Source of the DNA: Candidatus Gastranaerophilales bacterium
Lineage (GTDB): Bacteria > Cyanobacteriota > Vampirovibrionia > Gastranaerophilales > Gastranaerophilaceae
Assembly: GCA_944322675.1 (NCBI GenBank)
Contig: CALUPO010000002.1
Location: 146,264 to 210,263, forward strand
Direction of reading: 5' to 3'
Length of the DNA: 64,000 nucleotides
A model generated the notes under the pieces. It did no database searches. It was not told the DNA's origin and saw nothing but the letters and a program-made list of their open reading frames with translations. The position numbers were made by a program, and so were the translations under genes. Of the stretch, positions 9,399 to 16,875 are shown piece after piece (within the stretch, counting starts at the first letter, position 1; the number at the start of each line of letters is the position of its first letter).

Positions 9399-10361
9399 AT
9401 GAAGATGTTAAAATTTATACTTAAACGTTTAATACAAGCAATACCTGTCTTAATTATGGTATCAATAATAAGTTTTTTCATAATAAGATTAAGTCCAAGT
9501 GATCCTTTATCAGAAATGAAATTAAATCCATCAATTTCGCAGGAAACAATAAATAATGAAATTAAACGTCTTAAACTTGATAAGCCGGTTTACATTCAAT
9601 ATTTATACTGGATGAAAGGATTTATAAAAGGAGATTTAGGATATACAACAAATGGTGAAAAAGTATCTCAAAAATTAAAAGAACGTATTCCCAATACATT
9701 ACTTTTATCATTTGTTGTAATATTTTTCACCTGGTCTTTTGGTATCCCTCTTGGAATTCTTGCGGCATCAAATCAAAATAAAATTATTGATAAAACAATT
9801 ATTATTGTATCCACAATAGGCATGGCTATACCTTCATTTTTTCTTGCTTTACTTTTTTTAATGTTTGCTGTTAAAACTGATTTATTTCCGGTTGGAGGAT
9901 TAACATCTTATAATTTTTCCAATATGACTCTTATAAACAAGATATTTGATATCGCTCACCATATATTTTTACCTTCACTTACTTTAATAATAATTTCACT
10001 TGCTTCCATAATAAGACAAATGAGAGGTAATTTACTTGATGTTTTAAACTCTGATTATTTAAAATTTGCAAAAGCGAAAGGTTTGTCAAATTTTAAAATA
10101 TTATATAAGCATGCTTTGAGAAACGCATTAAATCCAATGTTATCACTTTTAGGTTTTGAATTTGCATCTTTATTATCAGGTGCGGCACTAACAGAGTATG
10201 TTTTCCAGTATCCAGGACTTGGAAGACTTATACTTGAAGCTGTTTTAAGGACAGATACCAATTTAATTATGGCATCGCTTATGCTTGGCACAATAATGTT
10301 AATTATAGGTAATTTAATTGCCGATATACTTCTCAAACTTCTTGACCCGAGGATAAAATAA
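9399..10361 (+). CDS. ABC transporter permease, DppB/OppB type
   Basis: This 320-residue inner-membrane permease belongs to the peptide/nickel ABC importer family. It starts with the family signature MLKFILKRLIQAIPVLIMVS. It carries about six transmembrane helices and the EAA-type coupling loop around AKAKGLSNFKILYKHALRNA, which contacts the ATPase. Substrates could be di- or oligopeptides, nickel, or another small molecule; sequence does not decide. The second permease follows after 2 bp. No substrate-binding protein or ATPase gene lies nearby, so those parts must be encoded elsewhere. TATAAA sits very close to the start. Confidence 0.88.
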   Translation: MKMLKFILKRLIQAIPVLIMVSIISFFIIRLSPSDPLSEMKLNPSISQETINNEIKRLKLDKPVYIQYLYWMKGFIKGDLGYTTNGEKVSQKLKERIPNTLLLSFVVIFFTWSFGIPLGILAASNQNKIIDKTIIIVSTIGMAIPSFFLALLFLMFAVKTDLFPVGGLTSYNFSNMTLINKIFDIAHHIFLPSLTLIIISLASIIRQMRGNLLDVLNSDYLKFAKAKGLSNFKILYKHALRNALNPMLSLLGFEFASLLSGAALTEYVFQYPGLGRLILEAVLRTDTNLIMASLMLGTIMLIIGNLIADILLKLLDPRIK

Positions 10362-10363
10362 AT

Positions 10364-11440
10364 ATGGATAAAATAAATTTAGAGAAAAAAAATAAATTGA
10401 AATTGCTTTTAAAAGATAATATTGTCTTTTTTGCTTTTGTTGTTCTTGTTTTTTTATATATAGTTTCATTATTTGGAAGTTTTATAGCTCCATATAGTCC
10501 TTATGAATCGAATAAAGAATTATCATATGCACCTCCTTCAAATATTTATATTTTAGATCAAAATAAAAAACTTACGTTTCCTTATACATACAACTATAAA
10601 CGAATTTATAACGAATCAAAATTTAAAGTTGATTATGTTGAAGATACATCAAAAGCATATAAATTAAAATTGTTTGTAAAAGGTAGTGATTATAAATTTT
10701 TAGGTATTAAATTTAACGTTCATTTATTTGGCACAGAAAAAGGTGGCAAATTTTTCCTGCTCGGGACTGATATAAATGGTCGTGATTTTTTTTCAAGACT
10801 GGTTATTGGAAGCCGTATATCACTTTTTATAGGTTTTATAGCCATATTGATTTCAGTTCCTCTGGGTCTTCTTTATGGAGGTATTTCTGGTTATTTTGGA
10901 GGAAAAATTGATACAATAATGATGCGGCTTGCTGAAGCCATAATGTCCATTCCAAGTTTTTACCTTCTTATAATACTTGCAGGTATTTTGCCTGCAAACC
11001 TTACAAGCACTCAAAGATTTATACTTATAACAGTTATTCTTGCATTTGTATCCTGGGCTTCTTTATCGCGTATAATAAGAGGAATGGTGTTATCAATAAA
11101 AACTCGTGAATTTGTTGAAGCAAGTGAAATATTAGGGCAATCAAAAATCAATATTATTATAAAACATATAATACCGCAAACTTTTTCATTCACAATTGTT
11201 GCAGTTTCTCTTTCAATACCATCATATATATTATCGGAAAGTGCACTAAGCTTTATAGGCCTTGGAATTCAACAACCTGATGCAAGCTGGGGAAATTTGC
11301 TTAAAGATGCACAAAGTTATATAGTTATAACATCTCGTCCGTGGCTGCTTGCAAGCGGGCTTATGATTTTTATTACAGTACTTTCCTATAATATTCTAAG
11401 TGATAAAATACGTGATATATTTGATAATCCAAGAATTTAA
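10364..11440 (+). CDS. ABC transporter permease, DppC/OppC type with long periplasmic insertion
   Basis: This is the partner of the preceding permease. After the first transmembrane helix (about residues 20-43) comes an extracytoplasmic segment of roughly 80 residues rich in Tyr and Lys. The conserved FLLGTDINGRDFFSRLVIGSR then leads into the membrane core, with the coupling loop EASEILGQSKINIIIKHIIP. The long insertion is larger than in E. coli DppC and recalls the YejE-like and cyanobacterial versions. Total length is 358 residues. It ends a two-gene operon directly before the GC-rich repeat region. The substrate is unknown. Confidence 0.87.
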   Translation: MDKINLEKKNKLKLLLKDNIVFFAFVVLVFLYIVSLFGSFIAPYSPYESNKELSYAPPSNIYILDQNKKLTFPYTYNYKRIYNESKFKVDYVEDTSKAYKLKLFVKGSDYKFLGIKFNVHLFGTEKGGKFFLLGTDINGRDFFSRLVIGSRISLFIGFIAILISVPLGLLYGGISGYFGGKIDTIMMRLAEAIMSIPSFYLLIILAGILPANLTSTQRFILITVILAFVSWASLSRIIRGMVLSIKTREFVEASEILGQSKINIIIKHIIPQTFSFTIVAVSLSIPSYILSESALSFIGLGIQQPDASWGNLLKDAQSYIVITSRPWLLASGLMIFITVLSYNILSDKIRDIFDNPRI

Positions 11441-11531
11441 ATTTAGGATAAATAATATAATTATAATATAAGTCTTGAAAAAGACAAGTGTTGAAATAAG
11501 TCAAATGTTGTTGAGTATAATTAAAAAAGAC

Positions 11532-11632
11532 AACCCATACGCAGATTGGAACAAGCAGTGCTGTCTTGAATTTCCTTAAAGCTCAAAGCACTTCGCCTGT
11601 CGCACTTCGTGCTGTCGGCTTCGGCTTTTCGC
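11532..11632 (-). repeat. Left inverted arm of the higBA element
   Basis: Reverse complement of 12938-13038 with about 14 mismatches in 101 positions, most of them clustered 13-33 bp from the outer end. Its outermost 13 bp also match in inverse the perfect copy at 12026-12038. Confidence 0.8.
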
Positions 11633-12011
11633 TCCCCGGGACTTCGCCCGTCCGGCAGCTCCTCTTGTAGGCGAAACGAAGTTGAGCCATACAAGGGAGG
11701 GTACCCTTTAGGGTAAAATTCGCTTTACGAAACAACAACAGGCAGCCTTCTGTTTGAGTGCGAAGCACGAGTTAAGGCTGCTTGGGTTGAGTTTAGTGAG
11801 AATGTGAGTGCCAAGTCGGGTTACGGTTTTGGGCACTTTTTCCACAAAAGCGGATTTGCGTACGGATGGAGCGAAGCGAATCCGGATAGCGAACAGAACG
11901 AGCCGACTTGAGCGAAGCTCAAAAGGTGAGACTCTGTGAGCGTGGAGCAAATCCAAGACAGTTGCCCCGTCTGGAAGACATTAAATTAATTTTAAAATAA
12001 TTTTTTAAAAA

Positions 12012-12070
12012 ATAATTGTTAGTGCCTGCGTATGGGTTACATTTGTTGACTTTTTCCTACAATTGTTTTA
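12012..12070 (+). repeat. Direct repeat, copy 1 (partner at 13012-13070)
   Basis: The stretch starting ATAATTGTT and containing GTGCCTGCGTATGG recurs exactly 1000 bp downstream with only a few substitutions. It contains the 13-bp CTGCGTATGGGTT (12026-12038), which is the exact inverse of the element's left terminus. A nearby module, GGAAGACATTAAATTAATT at 11973-11991, also has a diverged copy at 13104-13122, so the repeats are mosaic. Confidence 0.75.
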
Positions 12071-12131
12071 TATATCAATAGATTTAAGCTATTTTTAATA
12101 AAAATAAAACTATATAAAACTACACAAAAAA

Positions 12132-12422
12132 TTATTGCAGCGGAACAATGTCCAGCTTATATCCAAGCGGTACAAGAATTTTTAATAATGTATCTATTTG
12201 AGGAGCTGTATTTGATTTCTCCAGTCTTGCCAAATATTCTTGTTTAATATTACATTTTTTGGCAAACTCCGATTGAGTTAAGCCTAATTCTTTTCTGATT
12301 TTAATAATTTTCCCCATAAGTTCAACTTTGAGGCCAATTTCAGCAAGTTCTTCTTTTGAAAGTTCAAGGGAATCTTTAAAATCATCCCAATCAGCACTAT
12401 ATTTTTTGTTTTGATTATCCAT
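12132..12422 (-). CDS. higA: HigA-type antitoxin, XRE family HTH
   Basis: This is a 96-residue XRE-family helix-turn-helix protein: IRKELGLTQSEFAKKCNIKQ and the following LARLEKSN are the HTH, and KILVPLGYKLDIVPL at the end is typical of HigA-like antitoxins. It should bind and neutralise the adjacent RelE-fold toxin and repress their shared promoter. The toxin gene is directly upstream with no gap, the order usual for higBA. A ribosome binding site (AAAGGAAC) lies inside the end of the toxin gene. The whole pair lies inside the inverted-arm element, which supports acquisition by transfer. Confidence 0.88.
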   Translation of the reverse strand: MDNQNKKYSADWDDFKDSLELSKEELAEIGLKVELMGKIIKIRKELGLTQSEFAKKCNIKQEYLARLEKSNTAPQIDTLLKILVPLGYKLDIVPLQ

Positions 12423-12791
12423 TTATAAGTTCCTTTCGTTAAAGTCTTTCATTAGTCGTATAGCTTTTTCAATTTCCCTTCTGGGAGTTTTCTGCGTATG
12501 TTTTACAAAGTGGTTAAGTATAATGTATCTGTTTTCCTGCTTGAAAAAGAAGAAAAATCTATCTCTTAAAGGACGCAGTTCAAAGATTTCGCAATCTATG
12601 TGTTTTATATATGGCTCTTTGAGTTCAGTTCCGTATGCTTCGAGCATTTCCATATATTCCACAATTTTATTAAGTTTTACTCTTGCATCTTTTGACTTTA
12701 TGGCTTTATTTTTAAGCCCCATAATATAATCTTGAGTTTCTGAATATCCGTTTTTATCTTGCCAAAAGACAATATTATATTTTTTATTCAT
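12423..12791 (-). CDS. higB: HigB-type toxin, RelE-like (Gp49 family)
   Basis: The 122-residue basic protein matches phage-derived Gp49/HigB-like toxins of the RelE superfamily: the start KYNIVFWQDKNGYSETQDYI, then the core ELRPLRDRFFFFFKQENRYI and the end FVKHTQKTPRREIEKA. Such toxins are ribosome-dependent mRNA endonucleases that slow translation when the antitoxin is lost. The toxin-first order with higA immediately downstream is characteristic. The promoter -10 box ends 15 bases before the ATG, leaving almost no leader and no clear Shine-Dalgarno site. A long palindrome overlaps the promoter as a likely operator. Confidence 0.87.
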   Translation of the reverse strand: MNKKYNIVFWQDKNGYSETQDYIMGLKNKAIKSKDARVKLNKIVEYMEMLEAYGTELKEPYIKHIDCEIFELRPLRDRFFFFFKQENRYIILNHFVKHTQKTPRREIEKAIRLMKDFNERNL

Positions 12792-12804
12792 TTTAGCTAT
12801 ACTT

Positions 12805-12835
12805 ATATTATAACTAATTAGTTATAATATTTCAA
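12805..12835 (-). promoter_or_regulatory. higBA promoter with overlapping 26-bp palindromic operator
   Basis: On the minus strand TTGAAA (12835-12830) and TATAAT (12812-12807) are spaced 17 bp. A perfect 26-bp palindrome (12805-12830, half-site ending AACTAA, centre AATT) fills the spacer and the -10 box. This is the position expected for HigA autorepression. Confidence 0.7.
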
Positions 12836-12937
12836 CCCCATTTGCTATATTTTAACAACAATATTACTATATAAGACTTTTAAAATAATTTAAAACAAAG
12901 CAGATTTGTTACGGATGGAGTGAAACGAGTCTGGATG

Positions 12938-13038
12938 GCGAAAAGCCGGAGCCGACAGCACGAAGTGCGATAGGCGAAGTGCTTTGAGCTTGAAGGAAAT
13001 TCAAGAGAGTGATAATTGTTCGTGCCTGCGTATGGATT
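12938..13038 (+). repeat. Right inverted arm of the higBA element
   Basis: Inverse copy of 11532-11632, ending in CTGCGTATGGATT. Words such as CACGAAGTGCGATAGGCGAA set it apart in composition from the AT-rich flanks. The related sequence continues leftward to about 12901 and resembles the interior of the left module near 11850-11900. Confidence 0.8.
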
Positions 13039-13070
13039 ACATTTATTGACTTTATTCTACAATTGTTTAA
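13012..13070 (+). repeat. Direct repeat, copy 2 (partner at 12012-12070)
   Basis: Same sequence as 12012-12070 with a few substitutions, offset by exactly 1000 bp. The two copies bracket higBA, so recombination between them would delete or duplicate the pair. Confidence 0.75.
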
Positions 13071-13143
13071 TTTTTTGAAAAAATAAACACAGTAACCCTG
13101 TCCGGAGGACATTAAATTAATTAATTTGTTGAGATTTAACATT

Positions 13144-13254
13144 TCTGCCACCCTCACCCCAACCCTCACGCTCAAAAGGAAGAGGGAGAAAGGATAAGAA
13201 CCACCTTATCCCCGCCTCATGCTAAAAAGGGAGAGGGGGAGCCACCTCCGGAGG
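13144..13254. repeat. GC-rich intergenic repeat, two imperfect tandem units
   Basis: Two similar units of roughly 50-55 bp follow each other: one begins CCACCCTCACCCCAACCC and ends AAGAGGGAGAA, the other begins CCACCTTATCCCCGCC and ends GAGAGGGGGAGCC. Each can fold through its CCCTC-like and GAGGG-like ends. A perfect CCTCCGGAGG palindrome (13245-13254) closes the block. It resembles the CCCTCACCCC-type intergenic repeats of many bacteria. No coding function is apparent; the rest of the gap from 13071 to 13372 is AT-rich apart from the terminator. Confidence 0.6.
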
Positions 13255-13296
13255 ATATTATAATAATTAATTAAGGAATTTATATATACAAAAGAC

Positions 13297-13332
13297 AGCA
13301 GCGTTTTACTTGTATTTTAGTAAAACGCTGCT
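13297..13332 (-). terminator. Hairpin terminator after the pilin-like gene
   Basis: A perfect 14-bp stem (AGCAGCGTTTTACT with AGTAAAACGCTGCT) and an 8-base loop lie 40 bases beyond the stop of the minus-strand pilin gene, followed on that strand by a short T-rich run. Confidence 0.7.
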
Positions 13333-13372
13333 AATTATTTCTTTTTCTCAAAATTAACTATTGATAAAAACC

Positions 13373-13978
13373 TTATGAACCACCACTAGTAGTTGTTGTA
13401 CATGTATTAGATGTAGCAGTATAACAATCATCCAAGAAACTAGAAGCTACACTAGGTGTTGCATCTGTCCCATTTGTTACTGTTGCAGGATTTATCGTTG
13501 TCACTGTTGTACCATAAACATATAAAGTAAATACATCCTTAATATCAGCTAAGCTATTTGCAGTATCTCCTGTAGTTTGATTAGGTCCTTTTTTACCATT
13601 TACATCGACAATTACCTGACAAGGAGTACTTTGACTACAAGCTGTTGTTGATATATTACTTAGATTATACTCAATACCATCTTGTGTTGTAACACTACTT
13701 GTATTACTTGTTTTAGCATTAAAACGTGTATTTATAAATCCAGTTAAATTCTGATCCGAAACATTAACATCTTTCATTGTCGTAAAGTCAACTCCTGTTA
13801 AAGCATAATGTAGTGTAATAGCCTGTGACAAAGTTGATACAGCCTTTTGCAACCCTGTTTTTATCTCTTGTTTATTTGTTCCACCCAACAATGATGGTAA
13901 TGTCATTGCAGCTATGATACCTATAATTACCAATGTTATCAAAACCTCTGCTAAAGTAAATCCTTGTTTTCTTTCCAT
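13373..13978 (-). CDS. Type IV pilin-like / pseudopilin protein
   Basis: A short basic leader MERKQG is followed by the prepilin methylation motif FTLAEVLITLVIIGIIAAMT, with Glu at mature position 5, so PilD-type cleavage is expected after the Gly. The mature protein (about 195 residues) has one N-terminal hydrophobic helix and a Thr/Ser-rich exported domain. Its two C-terminal cysteines (DDCYTATSNTC) could form the disulfide loop common in pilins. I use the ATG at 13978, which has AAAGGTGG upstream; an in-frame ATG six codons earlier would lengthen the leader and overlap that site. It stands alone with its own terminator. Whether it is a major pilin or a minor pseudopilin is not decidable. 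Confidence 0.85.
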   Translation of the reverse strand: MERKQGFTLAEVLITLVIIGIIAAMTLPSLLGGTNKQEIKTGLQKAVSTLSQAITLHYALTGVDFTTMKDVNVSDQNLTGFINTRFNAKTSNTSSVTTQDGIEYNLSNISTTACSQSTPCQVIVDVNGKKGPNQTTGDTANSLADIKDVFTLYVYGTTVTTINPATVTNGTDATPSVASSFLDDCYTATSNTCTTTTSGGS

Positions 13979-14134
13979 AAAATAACCACCTTTCATATAA
14001 CTCTTCCTTTTAACTCCGCTCTTTTTTACTTTATAAAAAACATTATACCAGTTTTAATTAAAAAATCAACTCCTTTTTTCTTTTATCTTCTTTATTTAAT
14101 ATTATAATTCCCAACTAAATTATATTTGAAACAT

Positions 14135-14869
14135 TTAAATTTTATTTAATTCTTTAAAATTATTAAAATCCTCAATTGTATCAATGCCTATTGTCTTGTT
14201 TAAAGTTTTAATAACCTTGATTTTAAACCCTAAATCAAGAGCCCTTAGCTGTTCAAGTCCTTCTGTTTTTTCAAGCATTGTTTGGTTGGTATTTATAATA
14301 TTAAATAACGCTTCTCGTTTATATGCGTATACACCTATGTGTGCATAGTATTTTGCAATATCCAAGTTTCTTTCAAATGGTATTCTGGAACGCGAAAAAT
14401 ATATTGCAAAATCATCTTTATTAAACACACATTTCACCACATTTGGATTATTTATCTCCGTTTCATCACATGTCATGCGAACAAGTGTTGCCATTTCACA
14501 AGTTTCATTTTTTATAACATCAACTATCTTTTGAACATCTTCAACATTTATCAACGGTTCATCACCTTGAAGGTTTATTATATACTTATAATCGCTATGT
14601 CGTTTGGCAACCTCTCCTATTCTATCACTTCCGCTTTGATGCGTATCATCTGTCATTTCAACATTTGCACCAAATTCAATACACTTTTTATAAATACGCT
14701 CATCATCAGTTGCAACAACCACAATATCAATATTTTTCACCTTTAATGCTCGCTCATATACATATTGAATTATTGGTTTGTCATTAACCTCAAGTAAAGG
14801 TTTTCCATTTAATCTGCTTGAATTATATCGTGCCGGTATTATAATAGCAGCTTTATTAGAATTTGACAT
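14135..14869 (-). CDS. kdsB: 3-deoxy-manno-octulosonate cytidylyltransferase (CMP-KDO synthetase)
   Basis: It activates KDO with CTP to CMP-KDO for attachment to lipid A, so it implies a lipopolysaccharide outer membrane. Conserved stretches are IIPARYNSSRLNGKPLL near the start (nucleotide binding), ATDDERI, the substrate segment THQSGSDRIGE, NLQGDEPLI and HIGVYAYKREAL. Its 244 residues match the usual size. It is the last gene of the run accD-accA-prmA-kdsB, 11 bp after prmA, and probably depends on that operon's promoter. No other KDO genes are in the window. Confidence 0.94.
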   Translation of the reverse strand: MSNSNKAAIIIPARYNSSRLNGKPLLEVNDKPIIQYVYERALKVKNIDIVVVATDDERIYKKCIEFGANVEMTDDTHQSGSDRIGEVAKRHSDYKYIINLQGDEPLINVEDVQKIVDVIKNETCEMATLVRMTCDETEINNPNVVKCVFNKDDFAIYFSRSRIPFERNLDIAKYYAHIGVYAYKREALFNIINTNQTMLEKTEGLEQLRALDLGFKIKVIKTLNKTIGIDTIEDFNNFKELNKI

Positions 14870-14880
14870 TATAAATATTT

Positions 14881-15900
14881 TTACTCCTTAATACAAATAC
14901 AAACCCACTCGTTTTTTTGTTCAATTGAAACAATATTTAAATTTTCTTCTTTAATTTTTTCAACAACAAGTTCCTTCTTCTCATCCAGAATACCGCTTAA
15001 GATCATAATACCATCTTTTTTTAGAAGCTGTTTCCATATGTTAAGTTCATTTATAATAATATTATGTAATATATTTGCAACTATTATATCATATTTTCCT
15101 ACGATATTTGATGCTGTGCCATGTTTTATCACAACGTTTTTCGAACTATTCGTTTTTACATTATTTTTTGCTGTTTCTATAACATCCGGGTCAATATCAA
15201 CTCCCAAAATATTATTACAACCCAAAGCTGAGGCCACTATACTTAAAATACCACTTCCTGTTCCCAAATCTAAAAATTTTAAATTTGGATTCATTTTTAA
15301 CATCCCGGGTAAATATTGTTCGATTTTCTTTACACACAAAGCAGTTGTAGCATGAGTTCCTGTCCCAAAAGCATTCGAAGGGTCTATTTTTATAACAATT
15401 TCATTTCCTTTTTTATTATATTTTTCCCAAAGAGGACATATTACAATATTTGAGGTTATATTAAAAGGTTTCCAATATTCCTTCCATTTTTTTGACCAAT
15501 CTTCATTTTCAATAAATCTATAACTTATGCTTTCAATATCTTCTATATACAAATTAATATCAATGTTTACATCAAAAAATAAATTAATAATTTCACTTTT
15601 AATAAAAGAAATATCAGGCTCAACATCCAAATATATTTTTAAAACATTCTTAAATTCTTTAGGCTTTAATCTTGAAAATAAGACCTCACCTTCTACAACC
15701 CCCAAAACATTATAATGAGAATAAAACCAATCCACAATAAGTTCTTTCCCAATATTGTGAGCTTCAAGAGCAAAACACATATTTTCATCTTCAATAAAAA
15801 CATCACCTTTTTCTTTAGGATTGCTTGAAAGAACACAAGCATGCTCATGTATATCAATTGTTGATTTTAAAGGTATAAAGACCTCATAAGCTTTTTTCAT
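14881..15900 (-). CDS. prmA: Ribosomal protein L11 methyltransferase
   Basis: PrmA methylates ribosomal protein L11 using S-adenosylmethionine. The C-terminal half carries the family signature AFGTGTHATT, the SAM-binding motif LDLGTGSGILSI followed by GVDIDPDVIE, and the catalytic-loop motif IVANIL. The N-terminal 140 residues form the L11-recognition region, poorly conserved as usual. At 339 residues it is a little longer than E. coli PrmA (293), mostly in the N-terminal part. Its ATG is 2 bp after the accA stop, so the two are translationally close. Confidence 0.92.
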   Translation of the reverse strand: MKKAYEVFIPLKSTIDIHEHACVLSSNPKEKGDVFIEDENMCFALEAHNIGKELIVDWFYSHYNVLGVVEGEVLFSRLKPKEFKNVLKIYLDVEPDISFIKSEIINLFFDVNIDINLYIEDIESISYRFIENEDWSKKWKEYWKPFNITSNIVICPLWEKYNKKGNEIVIKIDPSNAFGTGTHATTALCVKKIEQYLPGMLKMNPNLKFLDLGTGSGILSIVASALGCNNILGVDIDPDVIETAKNNVKTNSSKNVVIKHGTASNIVGKYDIIVANILHNIIINELNIWKQLLKKDGIMILSGILDEKKELVVEKIKEENLNIVSIEQKNEWVCICIKE

Positions 15901-15902
15901 TT

Positions 15903-16847
15903 TTATATATAAACACCCATTTTTCTAAATTTATTATAACGATGTTGAATTATCTGGTCACCTTTCATTTTATCAAACTCAGCTAAAGATTTTAAAATCA
16001 TATTTTTCATGTTTTTTGCAGTTTCAACATAATCTGTATGAGCCCCCCCTAGAGGTTCTTTTATTACATCATCAATTATATTATATTTTAATAAATCACA
16101 TGCCGTTATTTTTAAAGCCTCTGAAGCATTTGCAGCTTTTGAAGCATCACGCCACAATATAGAAGCACAACCTTCAGGTGAAATAACGGTATAATATGCA
16201 TGCTCAAGCATTAATACTTTATTGGCAACACCAATTCCCAAAGCACCGCCTGAACAACCTTCACCTGTAATAATAGCAACAATTGGCACCTTTAGCTTAC
16301 CCATTTCTTTTAAATTATAAGCAATCGCTTCACCTTGATTTGTTTGTTCAGCTTTTATCCCGGGATATGCTCCGGGTGTGTCAATTAAAGTTACAATTGG
16401 CAACCCGAATCTATTAGCATGCTTAAATAATCTTAAAGCCTTTCTATACCCCTCAGGCTGCGGCATTCCAAAATTATACTCAAGATTTTCTTTTGTATTT
16501 TTACCTTTTTGAGTTCCAACAATAACAACACTTTTATCACCAATACGACAAACACCTCCAATCATAGCCCTATCATCAGCACCATGCCTGTCGCCATGCA
16601 GCTCAATAAAATCACTGGTTATTAAACCAACGTAATCTAAAAAATTAGGTCTATTTGGATGACGAGCTATTTGCATTTTTTGAAATGGCTTTAAGTTTGC
16701 ATATAATTCACATTTGTAATCATAAGCCTGGTTTTCTAAAATTTTGATTTCTGAAGATAAATCAAGTCCTGAATTTTCGCTCATTTGCTTTAACTCGTTA
16801 ATTTTATTTTCGATTTCACTAACCTGTTTTTCAAAATCCAATATCAT
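15903..16847 (-). CDS. accA: Acetyl-CoA carboxylase carboxyltransferase subunit alpha
   Basis: With AccD it transfers the carboxyl group from biotin to acetyl-CoA, giving malonyl-CoA for fatty acid synthesis. Typical segments are NRPNFLDYVGLI, ELHGDRHGADDRAMIGG, TLIDTPGAYPG and GEGCSGGALGIG. I place the start at ATG 16847 (MILDFEKQVSEIENK), which matches how AccA proteins usually begin, rather than at a TTG five codons upstream. About 314 residues is normal. accD lies 28 bp upstream on the same strand. The biotin carrier and carboxylase subunits (accB, accC) are not in this window. Confidence 0.94.
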   Translation of the reverse strand: MILDFEKQVSEIENKINELKQMSENSGLDLSSEIKILENQAYDYKCELYANLKPFQKMQIARHPNRPNFLDYVGLITSDFIELHGDRHGADDRAMIGGVCRIGDKSVVIVGTQKGKNTKENLEYNFGMPQPEGYRKALRLFKHANRFGLPIVTLIDTPGAYPGIKAEQTNQGEAIAYNLKEMGKLKVPIVAIITGEGCSGGALGIGVANKVLMLEHAYYTVISPEGCASILWRDASKAANASEALKITACDLLKYNIIDDVIKEPLGGAHTDYVETAKNMKNMILKSLAEFDKMKGDQIIQHRYNKFRKMGVYI

Positions 16848-16875
16848 TTTTATTATTCCCAAATTCTAAAAAAAC

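Larger units (their letters stand above)
11532..13038. mobile_element. Candidate composite element: 101-bp inverted arms around higBA
   Basis: The left end (11532-11632) and right end (12938-13038) are inverted copies of each other, 101 bp each. By hand alignment they match at about 87 of 101 positions without gaps. Both outer termini show AACCCATACGCAG / CTGCGTATGGATT. The element is far richer in GC than the surrounding genes and holds the HigBA pair at 12132-12791. There is no transposase, so if mobile it would have to be moved by enzymes encoded elsewhere. The stretch from 11633 to 12011 holds no convincing gene but several inverted repeats (for example GCAGCCTT at 11742-11749 with AAGGCTGC at 11774-11781) and many GCGAAGTGC-like words. 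I found no clear target-site duplication. Confidence 0.5.

Noticed and set aside
11583..11956. Two overlapping minus-strand ORFs of 61 and 82 codons in the GC-rich repeat
   Set aside because: They lie within repeat modules and have no ribosome binding site. Their composition reflects repeat words rather than a protein; a similar artefact occurs at 12909-13175.
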